Positions 41,869 through 50,880 of a stretch of 63,784 nt of DNA are shown here, one piece after another. The notes below the pieces were generated by a model. That model was not told the DNA's origin and did no database searches. It worked only from the letters and a program-made list of their open reading frames with translations. A program made the position numbers and the translations under genes. The DNA lies in contig NZ_NUPZ01000032.1 in assembly GCF_002584985.1 (NCBI RefSeq), forward strand, positions 1 through 63,784, given 5' to 3'. Source of the DNA: Bacillus sp. AFS029637. Lineage in GTDB: Bacteria > Bacillota > Bacilli > Bacillales > Bacillaceae_G. How positions within the stretch are numbered: position 1 is the first letter of the stretch; every line of letters starts with the position of its first letter.

Positions 41869-42741
41869 TTACTTTTTCAAAACAGGTACCCATATCTCGC
41901 TTTTGAAATTCGGCGAGGATACGTCTTTACTTTCATTCCACAATATTTCCGGTCCTTCTGCTAGTTCATAATTCGAAGAAGGGAACCATTCGGAATAAAT
42001 ACGCCCCCATACATTTTGCAGTGCATCAGGAAATGGACCGACCGCTTCAAATATAGCCCACGTTGAAGCTGCAACTTCCAGTTGTGCGAATTGCTCTGGA
42101 CAATCCTTTGTTGTGGCTACTCCAATGTAGTGATCAAGTTCGCCTTTTTCCTCCATTCTTCCTTCAGAGAAATTAGTAGAGGCACTAATGATTCCGTTTG
42201 GTTCCACATTTGAAAGTGACTTTAATGTTTGAATAGCCCCCGGATCTAAACTTTTCCACATCGAAGCAATTTCTTCATTTACACCGTTAAATACAATCGG
42301 TACTCGTTTTGTAATGCCTATAATTCGAAATGGTTCTTTTTCTTCAATTCGATAATTCATTTCATGTCCTCCTTGAATCGATAATTGGAAGGTCATTGGG
42401 GAATATGCTTTCAAAGAATGACTACTATTTCGGGCCTCTGAAGGTGTTATGCCGTGTAAGTTTTGAAAGGCACGAGAGAATGAATCTGGTGAGTTGTAGC
42501 CATATTTAATAGCGACATCAATGACCTTTACATTGCTGTTTTTTAGTTCAAAGGCAGCGAGAGTAAGACGTCTACAGCGAATATAATCAGATAGTGATAT
42601 GCCAGCTAGAAATGAAAACATCCTTTTAAAGTGATATTCAGAGCAGAGAGCTAGCCTCGCAACTTCTTTAAAATCAATTTCATCTGTCAGGTTGTCTTCA
42701 ATATATTGCATTGCTGCATTCATATTTTTAAGTGAATCCAT
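41869..42741 (-). CDS. AraC-family regulator with GyrI-like effector domain
   Basis: A 290-residue regulator with two helix-turn-helix units at about 10-108 ([25 protein letters not shown] and [32 protein letters not shown]) and a C-terminal GyrI/BmrR-like small-molecule-binding domain (about 125-290). GAGGAGG precedes the ATG at 42741; the frame runs on upstream without support. It diverges from the Bce-type transporter at 43 kb, whose two promoters lie in the shared 305-bp region. Confidence 0.87.
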   Translation of the reverse strand: MDSLKNMNAAMQYIEDNLTDEIDFKEVARLALCSEYHFKRMFSFLAGISLSDYIRCRRLTLAAFELKNSNVKVIDVAIKYGYNSPDSFSRAFQNLHGITPSEARNSSHSLKAYSPMTFQLSIQGGHEMNYRIEEKEPFRIIGITKRVPIVFNGVNEEIASMWKSLDPGAIQTLKSLSNVEPNGIISASTNFSEGRMEEKGELDHYIGVATTKDCPEQFAQLEVAASTWAIFEAVGPFPDALQNVWGRIYSEWFPSSNYELAEGPEILWNESKDVSSPNFKSEIWVPVLKK

Positions 42742-42829
42742 ACTATGACCTCCTCTGTACATAGAATAGCAGGAACGAAATAGCCCCATCCGACATTTCG
42801 TGCACAACTTTGTAGGTAGTTTTTTCACC

Positions 42830-42893
42830 TTACAAAAATGTAATGTTCCTGTAAGGAGAATGAATGGATGGTATGTTATCCCAATGTTATAGT
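42830..42893 (+). promoter_or_regulatory. Bce-type composite promoter, copy 1
   Basis: TTACA-AAAA-TGTAA (42830-42843) is a perfect inverted repeat of the BceR type. TGTAAG follows 20 bp from its start (42850-42855), and TATAGT lies 58 bp from its start (42888-42893). The TCGATAGT block seen in the other copies is absent here. It reads toward the ABC transporter at 43047. Confidence 0.65.
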
Positions 42894-42946
42894 AACAAAG
42901 TACTTTCATTCATGAGGTTAAATTTTGATGTCTTTACTTATGCGCC

Positions 42947-43010
42947 TTACATAACTGTCATGTTTGTGTAAGAAACATCGATAGTGGCAAGGGTAGAGAG
43001 TGTATATAGT
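42947..43010 (+). promoter_or_regulatory. Bce-type composite promoter, copy 2
   Basis: TTACA-TAAC-TGTCA (42947-42960), TGTAAG at +20 (42967-42972), ATCGATAGTGGCA at +30 (42977-42989) and TATAGT at +58 (43005-43010). It lies 37 bp upstream of the ABC ATPase start and 117 bp downstream of copy 1. Confidence 0.72.
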
Positions 43011-43046
43011 TGAAAATAGAGAATAGAAGAAATGAGGGATGTCGAG

Positions 43047-43817
43047 ATGAAAACAGTGTTAGAAGCAAAAAATATTAAAAAAGTATATGACACAGGTGGA
43101 AATAAATTTGAAGCGTTAAAAGGTATTAACTTACAAGTAAAAGAAGGAGAGTTCGTTGGAATTATGGGACCTTCTGGTTCTGGTAAGACGACTCTTTTAA
43201 ATGTTCTTTCTACAATTGATAATGCGACGGACGGTGAAATTTTAATTGATGGAAAAGATATCGTGAAGATGAATGATGATAAGTTAGCGTTGTTCCGCCG
43301 CGATCATTTAGGTTTCATTTTCCAAGATTATAACTTATTAGATACGTTAACGGTGAAAGAGAATATTGCTTTACCACTTGCGTTATCGAAAGTAAAGGCA
43401 AATGAGATTGATCGCCGCGTTCTTGAAATCTCGAAGAAGTTCGGTATTGATCATATTTTAAGTCAGTTCCCATATCAAGTATCTGGTGGACAGAAGCAGC
43501 GCTGCGCGGCATCGCGTGCAATCGTTACGAATCCGAGTATGATTTTCGGGGACGAGCCAACTGGAGCGCTGGATTCTAAATCTGCAACAGATTTACTTGA
43601 AAGTATGAAGTCGTTAAATGAATATGATAACTCAACAATTTTAATGGTAACGCACGATGCATTTGCAGCAAGTTATTGTAAACGAGTTATTTTCATTAAA
43701 GATGGTGAGTTATATAAAGAATTGCAACGCGGCGAATTAACACGTAAACAGTTCTTCCAACAAGTCGTTGACGTAATGTCTTCTATTTCTGGAGGTATGG
43801 CTGATGACCTTATCTAG
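43047..43817 (+). CDS. Bce-type ABC transporter ATPase, second system
   Basis: A 256-residue ATPase with Walker A GPSGSGKTT, Q-loop FQDYNLLDTL, signature VSGGQKQR, Walker B MIFGDEPTGALD and MVTHD. GAGGGA sits 6 bp before the ATG at 43047; an ATG at 43032 has no ribosome-binding site. It overlaps its permease by 14 bp. No kinase or regulator is adjacent, so it probably answers to one encoded elsewhere, for instance that at 37.6 kb. Confidence 0.93.
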   Translation: MKTVLEAKNIKKVYDTGGNKFEALKGINLQVKEGEFVGIMGPSGSGKTTLLNVLSTIDNATDGEILIDGKDIVKMNDDKLALFRRDHLGFIFQDYNLLDTLTVKENIALPLALSKVKANEIDRRVLEISKKFGIDHILSQFPYQVSGGQKQRCAASRAIVTNPSMIFGDEPTGALDSKSATDLLESMKSLNEYDNSTILMVTHDAFAASYCKRVIFIKDGELYKELQRGELTRKQFFQQVVDVMSSISGGMADDLI

Positions 43818-45753
43818 CATTGCCCTCCGCAACATACAGCGGAATTTTAAAGACTACTTTGTATATTTTGCATCTATGATTTTTAGTATTGTAATTTATT
43901 TTACATTTAAAGCACTGCAGTACAATTCCCAAATGGAAAAAGCAGCGGAAGCTTCTAAAAAAATTAGTGGCGCATTCCAAGTTTCAAGTGTCATGCTTAT
44001 CATTTTCGTAGCAGTGTTTATTATATATTCAAACGGATTCTTTACACGTAAACGTAAAAAAGAAGTTGGATTATATTCTTTACTAGGTATTCGTAAAAGA
44101 CAAATTGGTAAAATGCTTTTTTATGAAAATATGTTAATGGGGTTAATGTCTTTAATTATCGGGATTGCGATTGGAAGCGTCCTTTCAAAATTATTCCTTG
44201 AGTTATTAGTAAGCATGATGGGACTAAACTTAAATGTTCATTTTGAAGTACCGATGGGTGCAATTATTGATACAGCAATTATTTTCTTTGTGATTATTTT
44301 ATATACATCACTTCAAGGATATCGTTTAATTTATCGCTTTAAGTTAATTGAACTTTTCCGTGCAGAACGCGAAGGGGAAGCAATGCCAAAGGGATCAGTC
44401 GTTATGGCATTAATTTCATTGTTCTTAATCGGTTCAGGTTATTTCTTAGCGTTAATGTATGTGAAGGCACTTAAGTATGCAGACTTTATGGCAGTCGCAC
44501 TTTACATTTTGCTGGCGACAGTATTAGGTACGTACTTACTATTTATGTTCTTTACAGTATTCGTATTAAAGCGTGCACGAAATAATAAATCGTCGTTTTA
44601 TAACGGTATGAATATGGTAACAACGTCACAGTTACTATACCGTATTAAAGGAAACGCAAAATCACTTGCAACAATTTCTATTTTAAGTGCGGTAACATTA
44701 ACAGCTGTTGGTACGTCTGTTACGATGTATTACAACACATTTACGCAATCAAAAGCATTCACGCCGTACAGTTATTCTTATGAGAAAAAAGATGCAGCAT
44801 TAGATAAGAAAGTAAATGAGATTCTTGCGGAAGAGAAGAAAGATCACCCTGTTAAAAATCAATTTGAAGTTGAGACGGTTCCTGTAAAAGGGAAATTTAA
44901 AGGAGATAAAGTTGATTTCATTCTTAATATGAACTATACGATTTCAGAGAAATATCAGTTTATGTCTCAGTCGGAATTTAACAAACTCGCTAAAAAAATC
45001 GATGCGGAAACAGTGAATGTAGCTACTGGTGAAGCATTTATATATGATAGTTCGTATATTGAAGGGCATGAGTTTAGTCCTCACTATAAAGGAAATAAAG
45101 CGGTATTCCAAATTGGAAACGAAACGAAGCAATTAACGATTCAAGGTGCAAATGATAGTGCCATTACAAATTTAGGTGAACTAGTTGTTGTCGTTTCAGA
45201 TGAAATGTATGAACAAGCGAAGCAAGCATTTGGAACACGCGTTGTAAAAAATATTGATGTAAAAGATGAAAAAGATAGTAAAGTGTTAACAGAAAAATTA
45301 ACAAAAGTGATGCCAGCTGGTGAATCAGAAATGGTACCATCGTTTAGAGATTTCTATACTGGTTTCCATATGGGGCTTGAAGGAACAGGATTAATGATGT
45401 TTATTGGAATGTTCTTAGGTCTTGTATTCTTATTAGCAACAGGTTCTATCATTTACTTCAAGCAATTAACGGAAGCAAATGCTGACCGTGAGCGTTACGT
45501 TGTACTTCGTAAAGTCGGAGTAACGAAACAAGAAATGAAAAAGGCTATCGCAAAACAAGTAAGCTTTATCTTTGCAATCCCGTTAGTAGTCGGAATTCTG
45601 CATAGCTTATTTGCACTAAAGGGTTTAGCAAACTTATTACCATTTGAAATTATGATCCCGCTCCTAATTAGTATCGGGGTATACAGTATTATTTATATTG
45701 GATATTACTTCATAACAGTTCGTTCGTATTATAAGATTGTGAGTGCGAAGTAA
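43804..45753 (+). CDS. Bce-type ABC transporter permease, second system
   Basis: A 649-residue BceB-like permease with FtsX-type segments, FFTRKRKKEVGLYSLLGIRKRQIGKM near residue 80, and a large extracellular domain (about 310-515) rich in lysine and acidic residues. It differs clearly from the three paralogues at 30-36 kb (start LSSIALRNIQRNFKDYFVYF) and is not a recent copy of them. Resistance to a cell-wall peptide antibiotic is the family role. Confidence 0.9.
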   Translation: MTLSSIALRNIQRNFKDYFVYFASMIFSIVIYFTFKALQYNSQMEKAAEASKKISGAFQVSSVMLIIFVAVFIIYSNGFFTRKRKKEVGLYSLLGIRKRQIGKMLFYENMLMGLMSLIIGIAIGSVLSKLFLELLVSMMGLNLNVHFEVPMGAIIDTAIIFFVIILYTSLQGYRLIYRFKLIELFRAEREGEAMPKGSVVMALISLFLIGSGYFLALMYVKALKYADFMAVALYILLATVLGTYLLFMFFTVFVLKRARNNKSSFYNGMNMVTTSQLLYRIKGNAKSLATISILSAVTLTAVGTSVTMYYNTFTQSKAFTPYSYSYEKKDAALDKKVNEILAEEKKDHPVKNQFEVETVPVKGKFKGDKVDFILNMNYTISEKYQFMSQSEFNKLAKKIDAETVNVATGEAFIYDSSYIEGHEFSPHYKGNKAVFQIGNETKQLTIQGANDSAITNLGELVVVVSDEMYEQAKQAFGTRVVKNIDVKDEKDSKVLTEKLTKVMPAGESEMVPSFRDFYTGFHMGLEGTGLMMFIGMFLGLVFLLATGSIIYFKQLTEANADRERYVVLRKVGVTKQEMKKAIAKQVSFIFAIPLVVGILHSLFALKGLANLLPFEIMIPLLISIGVYSIIYIGYYFITVRSYYKIVSAK

Positions 45754-45779
45754 TAGGGGATAACCGTAAGAAGCTAAAG

Positions 45780-45816
45780 AGCCATTTACCTAATTTTTTA
45801 TGAGGTAAATGGCTTT
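45780..45816 (+). terminator. terminator of the second Bce-type pair
   Basis: AGCCATTTACCT pairs with AGGTAAATGGCT around an 11-nt loop, followed by TTTTTG. Confidence 0.88.
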
Positions 45817-45847
45817 TTGTTTTTGTATATAAGTGCGACAGACATAC

Positions 45848-46105
45848 TTAACGCGCATCAATTATGTCTATAAGACTAAAAGCATGTTTATGACCAAAGA
45901 TATCTATGCATATTACAGTACGTTTTAAAGGATGTATTTCCAATACGGTCATGTACATTGTAGGAAAATAACCATTTTTATAATACGTGATCAATACTTC
46001 TACTTCTGAAATGAAGGAGCGCAATAAAGTGTCTTCAATTCTTTCTCTATCATCGTATGGTGATACTTCTCGTATGTCTTTCATGTCAGTATATTTTTTA
46101 GACAT
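45848..46105 (-). CDS. YolD-like protein
   Basis: An 85-residue protein of the YolD-like family (core PYDDRERIEDTLL, then VLEIHPLKRTVICIDIFGHKHAFSLIDIIDA). YolD genes often precede UvrX/DinB-type error-prone polymerases, but no such gene is present here. The ribosome-binding site is weak. The family's function is not established. Confidence 0.72.
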   Translation of the reverse strand: MSKKYTDMKDIREVSPYDDRERIEDTLLRSFISEVEVLITYYKNGYFPTMYMTVLEIHPLKRTVICIDIFGHKHAFSLIDIIDAR

Positions 46106-46346
46106 AATATTTACTTATTCTTACTTTTTATAAAAAGATTGCATATATTTACGGATTCATTTACTTAGGTGTTGTATAACAATAGACGTATTGATGGTGG
46201 CTTCCATAAAAGTTTTCTTTTATATCTATTATACCAAATAAACAAATGCAAAAGAGGTATTTATATCCAAAACCACTCCCTAATTATTAGTTGAAATAAT
46301 CGAGTTGTTATTTCATGGTAAAGTATAGAAAAAGGGGGCGGGAGGT

Positions 46347-46526
46347 ATGCTACTTATTGTTAGCCTTATATTAATTGGGATTATGTGTAGTATGAGAATA
46401 GTGTCCTTACATATGATAGAACGACAAATAATAGTGGAGCGATATGTATATTGCTCAAAATGTGATGCGAAAATTAGAAGAGGAAACTCTGCTCCTTTTT
46501 GTTCGAAGGGTAATTTAATATTTTAA
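46347..46526 (+). CDS. small membrane protein with zinc-ribbon-like tail
   Basis: A 59-residue peptide: a hydrophobic N-terminal helix (LLIVSLILIGIMC, about 2-14), then a basic stretch and YCSKCDAKIRRGNSAPFCSKG, where CxxC and a later CS resemble half of a zinc ribbon. The start has a very strong ribosome-binding site (GGGGGCGGGAGGT), and a terminator follows within 10 bp. No family recognised. Confidence 0.6.
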   Translation: MLLIVSLILIGIMCSMRIVSLHMIERQIIVERYVYCSKCDAKIRRGNSAPFCSKGNLIF

Positions 46527-46533
46527 AGAAGAT

Positions 46534-46577
46534 AAAAAGGCCACAACGAACATATTTCAGTTCGTTGTGGCCTTTTT
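46534..46577 (+). terminator. strong intrinsic terminator
   Basis: AAAGGCCACAACGAAC pairs with GTTCGTTGTGGCCTTT, a perfect 16-bp stem, followed by T residues. Confidence 0.92.
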
Positions 46578-46619
46578 TGAATGAAGAATAATAACAAATT
46601 TCTATGTTCCACTGATAAT

Positions 46620-46922
46620 TTCTACAGTTATCTCTATTGAAATTCCAGCGTCACCTGAACAAGTATGGCAATTAATTGGAGGTTTTGATGCACTTCCAGA
46701 TTGGTTACCATATATCCCTAGCAGTAAAGTAACTGAAGGCGGACGTTTACGTCATTTGGCCAATCCTGATGGTGATGCGATCTTAGAGCGTTTAGAAGCA
46801 TTTAATGAGAAAGAGCGCTACTACACATATTCAATTATGCAAGCGCCATTCCCTGTGACGAATTATTTATCTACAATCCGTGTTAAAGAAGGTAAAGATG
46901 CTAACACATCATTATTATTTAT
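46620..46922 (+). pseudogene. SRPBCC-family gene truncated at both ends
   Basis: An open frame encodes STVISIEIPASPEQVWQLI, then GGFDALPDWLPYIPSSKVTEGG and so on, the polyketide-cyclase/START-like (SRPBCC) fold. It has no start codon or ribosome-binding site: the frame runs back into sequence after a terminator. It ends abruptly at TSLLFMF, about 45 residues short of the family, exactly where the minus-strand Rpn gene ends. It is therefore a decayed gene, disrupted on the 3' side by the Rpn nuclease gene. Confidence 0.78.
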
Positions 46923-47874
46923 GTTCTAAAATATGTTCAACCTCATGCACACTTAATTTACTTGCCTTAGCAATCGTTTCAATTGGCATACCAAGATCAT
47001 ACATGCTTTTAATCATTTGCATTCTTCCCTGTTGAACGCCTTCTTTTCGACCTTTTTCCATGCCTTTTTCCATGCCCTTTTCCATGCCTCTTTCCATGCC
47101 TCTTTCCATGCCTCTTTTCATTCCTTCTTTTTCTGCGTGGGCGAATTTTGCAGCCTCATCCATTAAAACCTTTTCTCTTGCGTCATAGGCTTGTCGGAAA
47201 GAGGAATCTTGACTCATACGTTCCCACTTGTTTATTGCTTTTTGTAAAATAGGATCTCGATTCATAGCAATGTCCTCCAATGTTTTAGTTAAGTGCTCAT
47301 CCTCATTTGCTGAAAGTAATAAAAGCCAACGAGCAAATGGATCCTTCCACGGATTGACTTTTTCTTCATGCCATTGTTCTGTTAACTTTGGAATTTCTAC
47401 AATGTGTATTTCTATGTCGTCACTCAGGAGTTTTTGTTGTTGTGTATTCCATAATGTGCCCGCTGTATGAAATTCTTTGTGATCTGAAAACATTATGAAG
47501 TTCAATAAATTAATGGTGATGGTTTTATGAAGCGAACTGTAGGGCATCCCTTTTTGTAATTGAGATGTGTATAATTTTCCCCAATAATATAAACTGCGTT
47601 TCATCATATCGTGATTATTATTAAGTTGTATTTCTACATTTACTTTTGTTCCCGTGTTTAACGTAGCTGAAATGTCTAGAATTGATAACTTATCCTCTTC
47701 ATATTCCCGGTGTAAATGTGGATCTTCTAGTTGTAGAGAAGCGATAGGCGATTCTAAAGACTCTTGTAACATAGCGTTTAAAAATGTAATTAGGATATCT
47801 TCACTACCATTCGTACCAAACAATTGTTTAAATGCAAAATCAATGCGTAAATTAACTAACTGTTGGTTGAACAA
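46915..47874 (-). CDS. Rpn-family PD-(D/E)XK nuclease/putative transposase
   Basis: A 319-residue protein of the recombination-promoting nuclease family. The N-terminal start RIDFAFKQLFG is diagnostic and the nuclease core shows D67 (ILDISA) and E81-x-Q83 (VEIQLNN). A run of MERGMEKG repeats (about 254-276) forms a charged helix before the C-terminal segment MPIETIAKASKLS, a helix-turn-helix-like region. The TTG start at 47874 has GGGAGAGG upstream. No terminal inverted repeats are evident. It abuts a truncated SRPBCC gene, suggesting insertion. Confidence 0.88.
   Translation of the reverse strand: MFNQQLVNLRIDFAFKQLFGTNGSEDILITFLNAMLQESLESPIASLQLEDPHLHREYEEDKLSILDISATLNTGTKVNVEIQLNNNHDMMKRSLYYWGKLYTSQLQKGMPYSSLHKTITINLLNFIMFSDHKEFHTAGTLWNTQQQKLLSDDIEIHIVEIPKLTEQWHEEKVNPWKDPFARWLLLLSANEDEHLTKTLEDIAMNRDPILQKAINKWERMSQDSSFRQAYDAREKVLMDEAAKFAHAEKEGMKRGMERGMERGMEKGMEKGMEKGRKEGVQQGRMQMIKSMYDLGMPIETIAKASKLSVHEVEHILEHK
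47051..47120. repeat. 12-bp in-gene tandem repeat
   Basis: Five to six copies of a 12-bp unit, CCATGCCTYTTT on the plus strand, encode the (M-E-R/K-G) tetrapeptide run of the Rpn protein. Such arrays vary in copy number between strains. Confidence 0.85.
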
Positions 47875-48055
47875 AGTTTGTCCTCTCCCTTATATGAAGG
47901 TGCTTCTTTCCTTCATTTTACCTAAAAATAACTAGGGCATGCAAATAGACCATTCTGCTATTTTTAAGTAGTATTATTAGAATTTCACAGGCAAGTGTGG
48001 CTATGTTATACTCTAGTGAATTTGAAAAGTTTATATAGAGGTGAAGATGATACAG

Positions 48056-48736
48056 ATGCAAAAAGATATTTTGAAACTATTAGATAAAAAGCAAAGTAAC
48101 TATGAATTTCCTGCCTTTGATAATGAAGATATGGATATTTCGCAAGTGAAATTCTCTCTTTTCTTTAAAGATAATAAAGATTGGTTAATGGTGTTTCAGG
48201 TTGTCGGTGTAGGATCATTAGGCATATGTAATGATATTCAAATATATGGTGATGGGGTGGATCATTTAATTGGTGATGATGGCATTTTGCAATTAAATGA
48301 TGGTGATGATGAATTATTTGATGATGAAGGTGAATTTATACCGGATATTCATAAAGGCATTGTGAAAATTCGGGATCATCATTTTGAATATGAATTTACA
48401 GAAGAAGATTATGTGAATCATGGAATAGAAGTACAAACGACAGAGTCTTATCCAACATATTTCATGCGTATGCTTGCTACTTATGAAGAAGCTCGAAAAT
48501 TAGTATGGTGGGATAAAGAAGAAATTTTAGAAGAGTGCGGTTTAGAAGGTGATTGGGAAGTAGCGTATGAAACGGAAGAGTGGAAACACGTTGAAGAAGA
48601 GAAAGTAAGTGAAAATGAATTTTTCCAATCAGTAGCTGCTGCAATAGAGAAGAAAGATCCAAGTGTTATTGTGAATAAGGATTGTAATACGCATTGGAAA
48701 AATTGGGTGGAGTTTGATTATGAAAACTCATATTAA
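48056..48736 (+). CDS. acidic protein of unknown function
   Basis: A 226-residue soluble, strongly acidic protein with runs such as DDGILQLNDGDDELFDDEG and many tryptophans near the end. No signal peptide or membrane segment. I recognise no family. AGAGGTGA lies upstream; ATG at 48056 and ATG at 48047 (or GTG at 48041) are all in frame, and 48056 gives the best spacing of a typical start MQKDILKLLDK. A shared terminator follows. Confidence 0.75.
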   Translation: MQKDILKLLDKKQSNYEFPAFDNEDMDISQVKFSLFFKDNKDWLMVFQVVGVGSLGICNDIQIYGDGVDHLIGDDGILQLNDGDDELFDDEGEFIPDIHKGIVKIRDHHFEYEFTEEDYVNHGIEVQTTESYPTYFMRMLATYEEARKLVWWDKEEILEECGLEGDWEVAYETEEWKHVEEEKVSENEFFQSVAAAIEKKDPSVIVNKDCNTHWKNWVEFDYENSY

Positions 48737-48770
48737 AAATGAAAGCGTAGATTAAAATACCTTTCTAATA

Positions 48771-48815
48771 AAAAAGACGAGCTAACATGTTAAAACTTTA
48801 GCTCGTCTTTTTGTA
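48771..48815. terminator. bidirectional terminator
   Basis: AAAAAGACGAGCTAA pairs with TTAGCTCGTCTTTTT between the convergent acidic-protein and lipid-kinase genes. Confidence 0.88.
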
Positions 48816-49718
48816 TTACACAACCGCAGGATTATAAACCATCGTAAAGTGTCCTTGTAATAATTCAATATGACAAGGCGTATGCAGCGAACTTTCTCCA
48901 TCTGTATCTACTTCTTTTTCTTCTTCTGTTTCAATATGAATGGATTTCGCTTTTACGTGGAAGATGTCATTTTCATTTGAGTCTTCAAATAGTTTCTTTC
49001 CGATATAATCTTTAAATGCTTGAATGCCTGTTGATTTGACTACGAAAATATCAAGTGTTCCGTCGTCACATTTTACGTTCGGAATAAAGGATGGGATACC
49101 GCCAAGATATTCACCGTTTCCAACCATAACAAGGACAGCTTCGTCTTCATATACTTGTTCGTCGTAAGTGATTTTTACTGGGAATGTTTCAGCATTTTTG
49201 ACAGTTCGAATGGTGCTTAAGTAGTAACCGATTTTACCAAGCTTTGCTTTTTCTTCTGCATCAATATTGTTTGATACTTCAGATACGAGTCCAATGCCCC
49301 AGAAGTTTAAGAAATGTTGGCCGTTTGCTTTTGCGACATCAACTGGTTTTACATGCCCTTTTGTAATGAGTTTTGCTGCTTCTGCAATATTTTGCGGAAC
49401 GCCGAGTGTGCGAGAGAAGTCGTTGCAAGTTCCGCCTGGAATGATTGCCAGTGTAGGTCTAGCTTCAAGCGGTGCTAAGCCGTTTGTGCATTCAAATACA
49501 GTTCCGTCACCACCAAAGACGATAATTAAATCTACTTTACTAGCAAACTCTTGGCAATATTTTGTTGCATCACCTTGCTTTTTCGTATGAAGGATATGTA
49601 GGTTAGGAAAAGCTGCGGCAAGAGGTGGTACGATTTTCGCTAAATTTGTATGTAAGTCACCTTGCCCGGCTTTCGGATTTACGATGAGGAGTACTTTTTC
49701 AAATTTTGTCTTTGTCAT
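48816..49718 (-). CDS. diacylglycerol kinase-family lipid kinase (BmrU-like)
   Basis: A 300-residue lipid kinase of the DagK/YegS/BmrU group. NPKAGQG (14-20), the nucleotide motif GGDGT (69-73), and IPGGTCNDFSRTLG are conserved. It may phosphorylate diacylglycerol or a related lipid at the membrane face. AGGGAGAG precedes the ATG. Unlike B. subtilis bmrU it is not beside a multidrug transporter. Confidence 0.88.
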   Translation of the reverse strand: MTKTKFEKVLLIVNPKAGQGDLHTNLAKIVPPLAAAFPNLHILHTKKQGDATKYCQEFASKVDLIIVFGGDGTVFECTNGLAPLEARPTLAIIPGGTCNDFSRTLGVPQNIAEAAKLITKGHVKPVDVAKANGQHFLNFWGIGLVSEVSNNIDAEEKAKLGKIGYYLSTIRTVKNAETFPVKITYDEQVYEDEAVLVMVGNGEYLGGIPSFIPNVKCDDGTLDIFVVKSTGIQAFKDYIGKKLFEDSNENDIFHVKAKSIHIETEEEKEVDTDGESSLHTPCHIELLQGHFTMVYNPAVV

Positions 49719-49752
49719 TTTTCATCTCTCCCTGTAGTTTGTAATAGAAAGA

Positions 49753-49790
49753 AAGGAGCTGTTCCGGTGTATTTCAGAACAGCCCCTTCC
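49753..49790 (-). terminator. terminator of hpt
   Basis: On the minus strand GGGGCTGTTC pairs with GAACAGCTCC, followed by TTTCTTTC. It lies about 150 bp downstream of hpt, after the repeat. Confidence 0.6.
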
Positions 49791-49818
49791 TATTAATAGG
49801 GTGCTAAGATTGTCAATT

Positions 49819-49912
49819 ATTGTCGGTAAGTCGATATATTTAAAAAATCGCCGATATAATTTAAGTTACGGTCGATATATGTAAAGAATCGCCGATATAA
49901 ATTTCATGTACT
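49819..49912. repeat. 41-bp dispersed repeat, copy 3
   Basis: TATTGTCGGTAAGTCGATATAT followed by two units with the AAAAATCGCCGATATAA core. The right inverted end is degraded. It lies between the hpt stop and its terminator. Confidence 0.78.
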
Positions 49913-49936
49913 ATCAATTTTTTAAAAGCTAAACAA

Positions 49937-50464
49937 TTACTCTGTTACAACTGAAGCGATAAACGGTAAGTTACGATATTTTTCTGCACAGTCGATACCG
50001 TATCCAACGATGAACTCATCTGGAATTTGGAAGCCAACGTATTCAGCTGTTAAATCAACTTTACGACGTTCTGGCTTATCAAGTAACGTACAGAATTTGA
50101 GTGCCTTTGGTTTATGCATAAAGAAGTGATCTTTTAAGAAGTGAAGCGTTAAACCAGAATCGATAATATCTTCTACGACAATTACGTTTTTCCCAGTAAT
50201 GTTTACGTCGATATCTTTTAGTAGTTTCACTTTTCCTGTTGTTTCTGTTTGATTTCCGTAGCTAGATGCAGAGATGAAATCAATTGTTACATCATTTTTA
50301 ATGTGACGAATTAAATCAGCAGCAAATACGAATGAACCTTTTAATACTGCGATGACTACGATTTCTTCTCCTTCAAAGTCACGCTCGATTTGAAGTGCTA
50401 GTTCTTTTACTTTTGTTTGTAATTGTTCTTCAGAAATTAAAGTGTCTTTTATTTCAATATTCAT
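49937..50464 (-). CDS. hpt: hypoxanthine phosphoribosyltransferase
   Basis: A 175-residue purine-salvage enzyme that converts hypoxanthine (and guanine) with PRPP to nucleotides. The PRPP-binding loop is VIVVEDIIDSGLTL (94-107), with KGSFVFAADL and PDEFIVGYGID. AGGAGG precedes the ATG. Bacilli normally carry another hprT beside ftsH, so this is probably a second copy; that is inference. Confidence 0.9.
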   Translation of the reverse strand: MNIEIKDTLISEEQLQTKVKELALQIERDFEGEEIVVIAVLKGSFVFAADLIRHIKNDVTIDFISASSYGNQTETTGKVKLLKDIDVNITGKNVIVVEDIIDSGLTLHFLKDHFFMHKPKALKFCTLLDKPERRKVDLTAEYVGFQIPDEFIVGYGIDCAEKYRNLPFIASVVTE

Positions 50465-50599
50465 TGGAATCCTCCTACAGTGTAAAACTTGTGAACATTT
50501 CGACTGTAAAGGATAGAATAGAAAAAGTCAAAGAGGATAGTAATTTTTCACGAAAACAACGACAAAATCATCTGATGATATGATATACTAATCACAGAA

Positions 50600-50613
50600 G
50601 GAAAACGTTTCCA
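50600..50613 (+). promoter_or_regulatory. candidate cre (CcpA) site
   Basis: GGAAAACGTTTCCA matches the cre consensus at 13 of 14 positions. It lies between TATACT (50584-50589, a possible -10) and the next start codon, where CcpA binding would block elongation. Confidence 0.4.
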
Positions 50614-50628
50614 AAAAGGGTGATTATG

Positions 50629-50841
50629 ATGAAGAAGAAGCAGTACACAAGTGTAACATTTATAAAGGCATTACTTTTAACAATTGTTCTTGGTCTGTTG
50701 GCTTATATAATTGATGTACCTGCAATTCGCATTTCACTCATTGGAATGACGCTAGTATTAGGTGCAATTTCCCATGGCATGATGTCGCAGCTGCAAGAAG
50801 CTGGACTTGATAATATGAAAAATCATATAGATAAAGAGTGA
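50629..50841 (+). CDS. small two-helix membrane protein, unknown function
   Basis: A 70-residue peptide with two hydrophobic segments (about 10-26 and 33-50) and a polar C-terminal tail (LQEAGLDNMKNHIDKE). AAAGGGTGAT precedes two adjacent ATGs; 50629 has the better spacing over 50626. A terminator follows directly. No family recognised. Confidence 0.68.
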   Translation: MKKKQYTSVTFIKALLLTIVLGLLAYIIDVPAIRISLIGMTLVLGAISHGMMSQLQEAGLDNMKNHIDKE

Positions 50842-50842
50842 G

Positions 50843-50876
50843 AAACCTTCATGTATATATAATGAAGGTTTTTTCT
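50843..50876 (+). terminator. intrinsic terminator
   Basis: AAACCTTCAT pairs with ATGAAGGTTT, followed by TTTTTC, right after the small membrane-protein gene. Confidence 0.88.
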
Positions 50877-50880
50877 TTTC

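Noticed and set aside
46915-47874. Rpn gene as a complete insertion sequence
   Set aside because: No terminal inverted repeats or target duplication could be seen by eye; called as a nuclease/putative transposase gene only.
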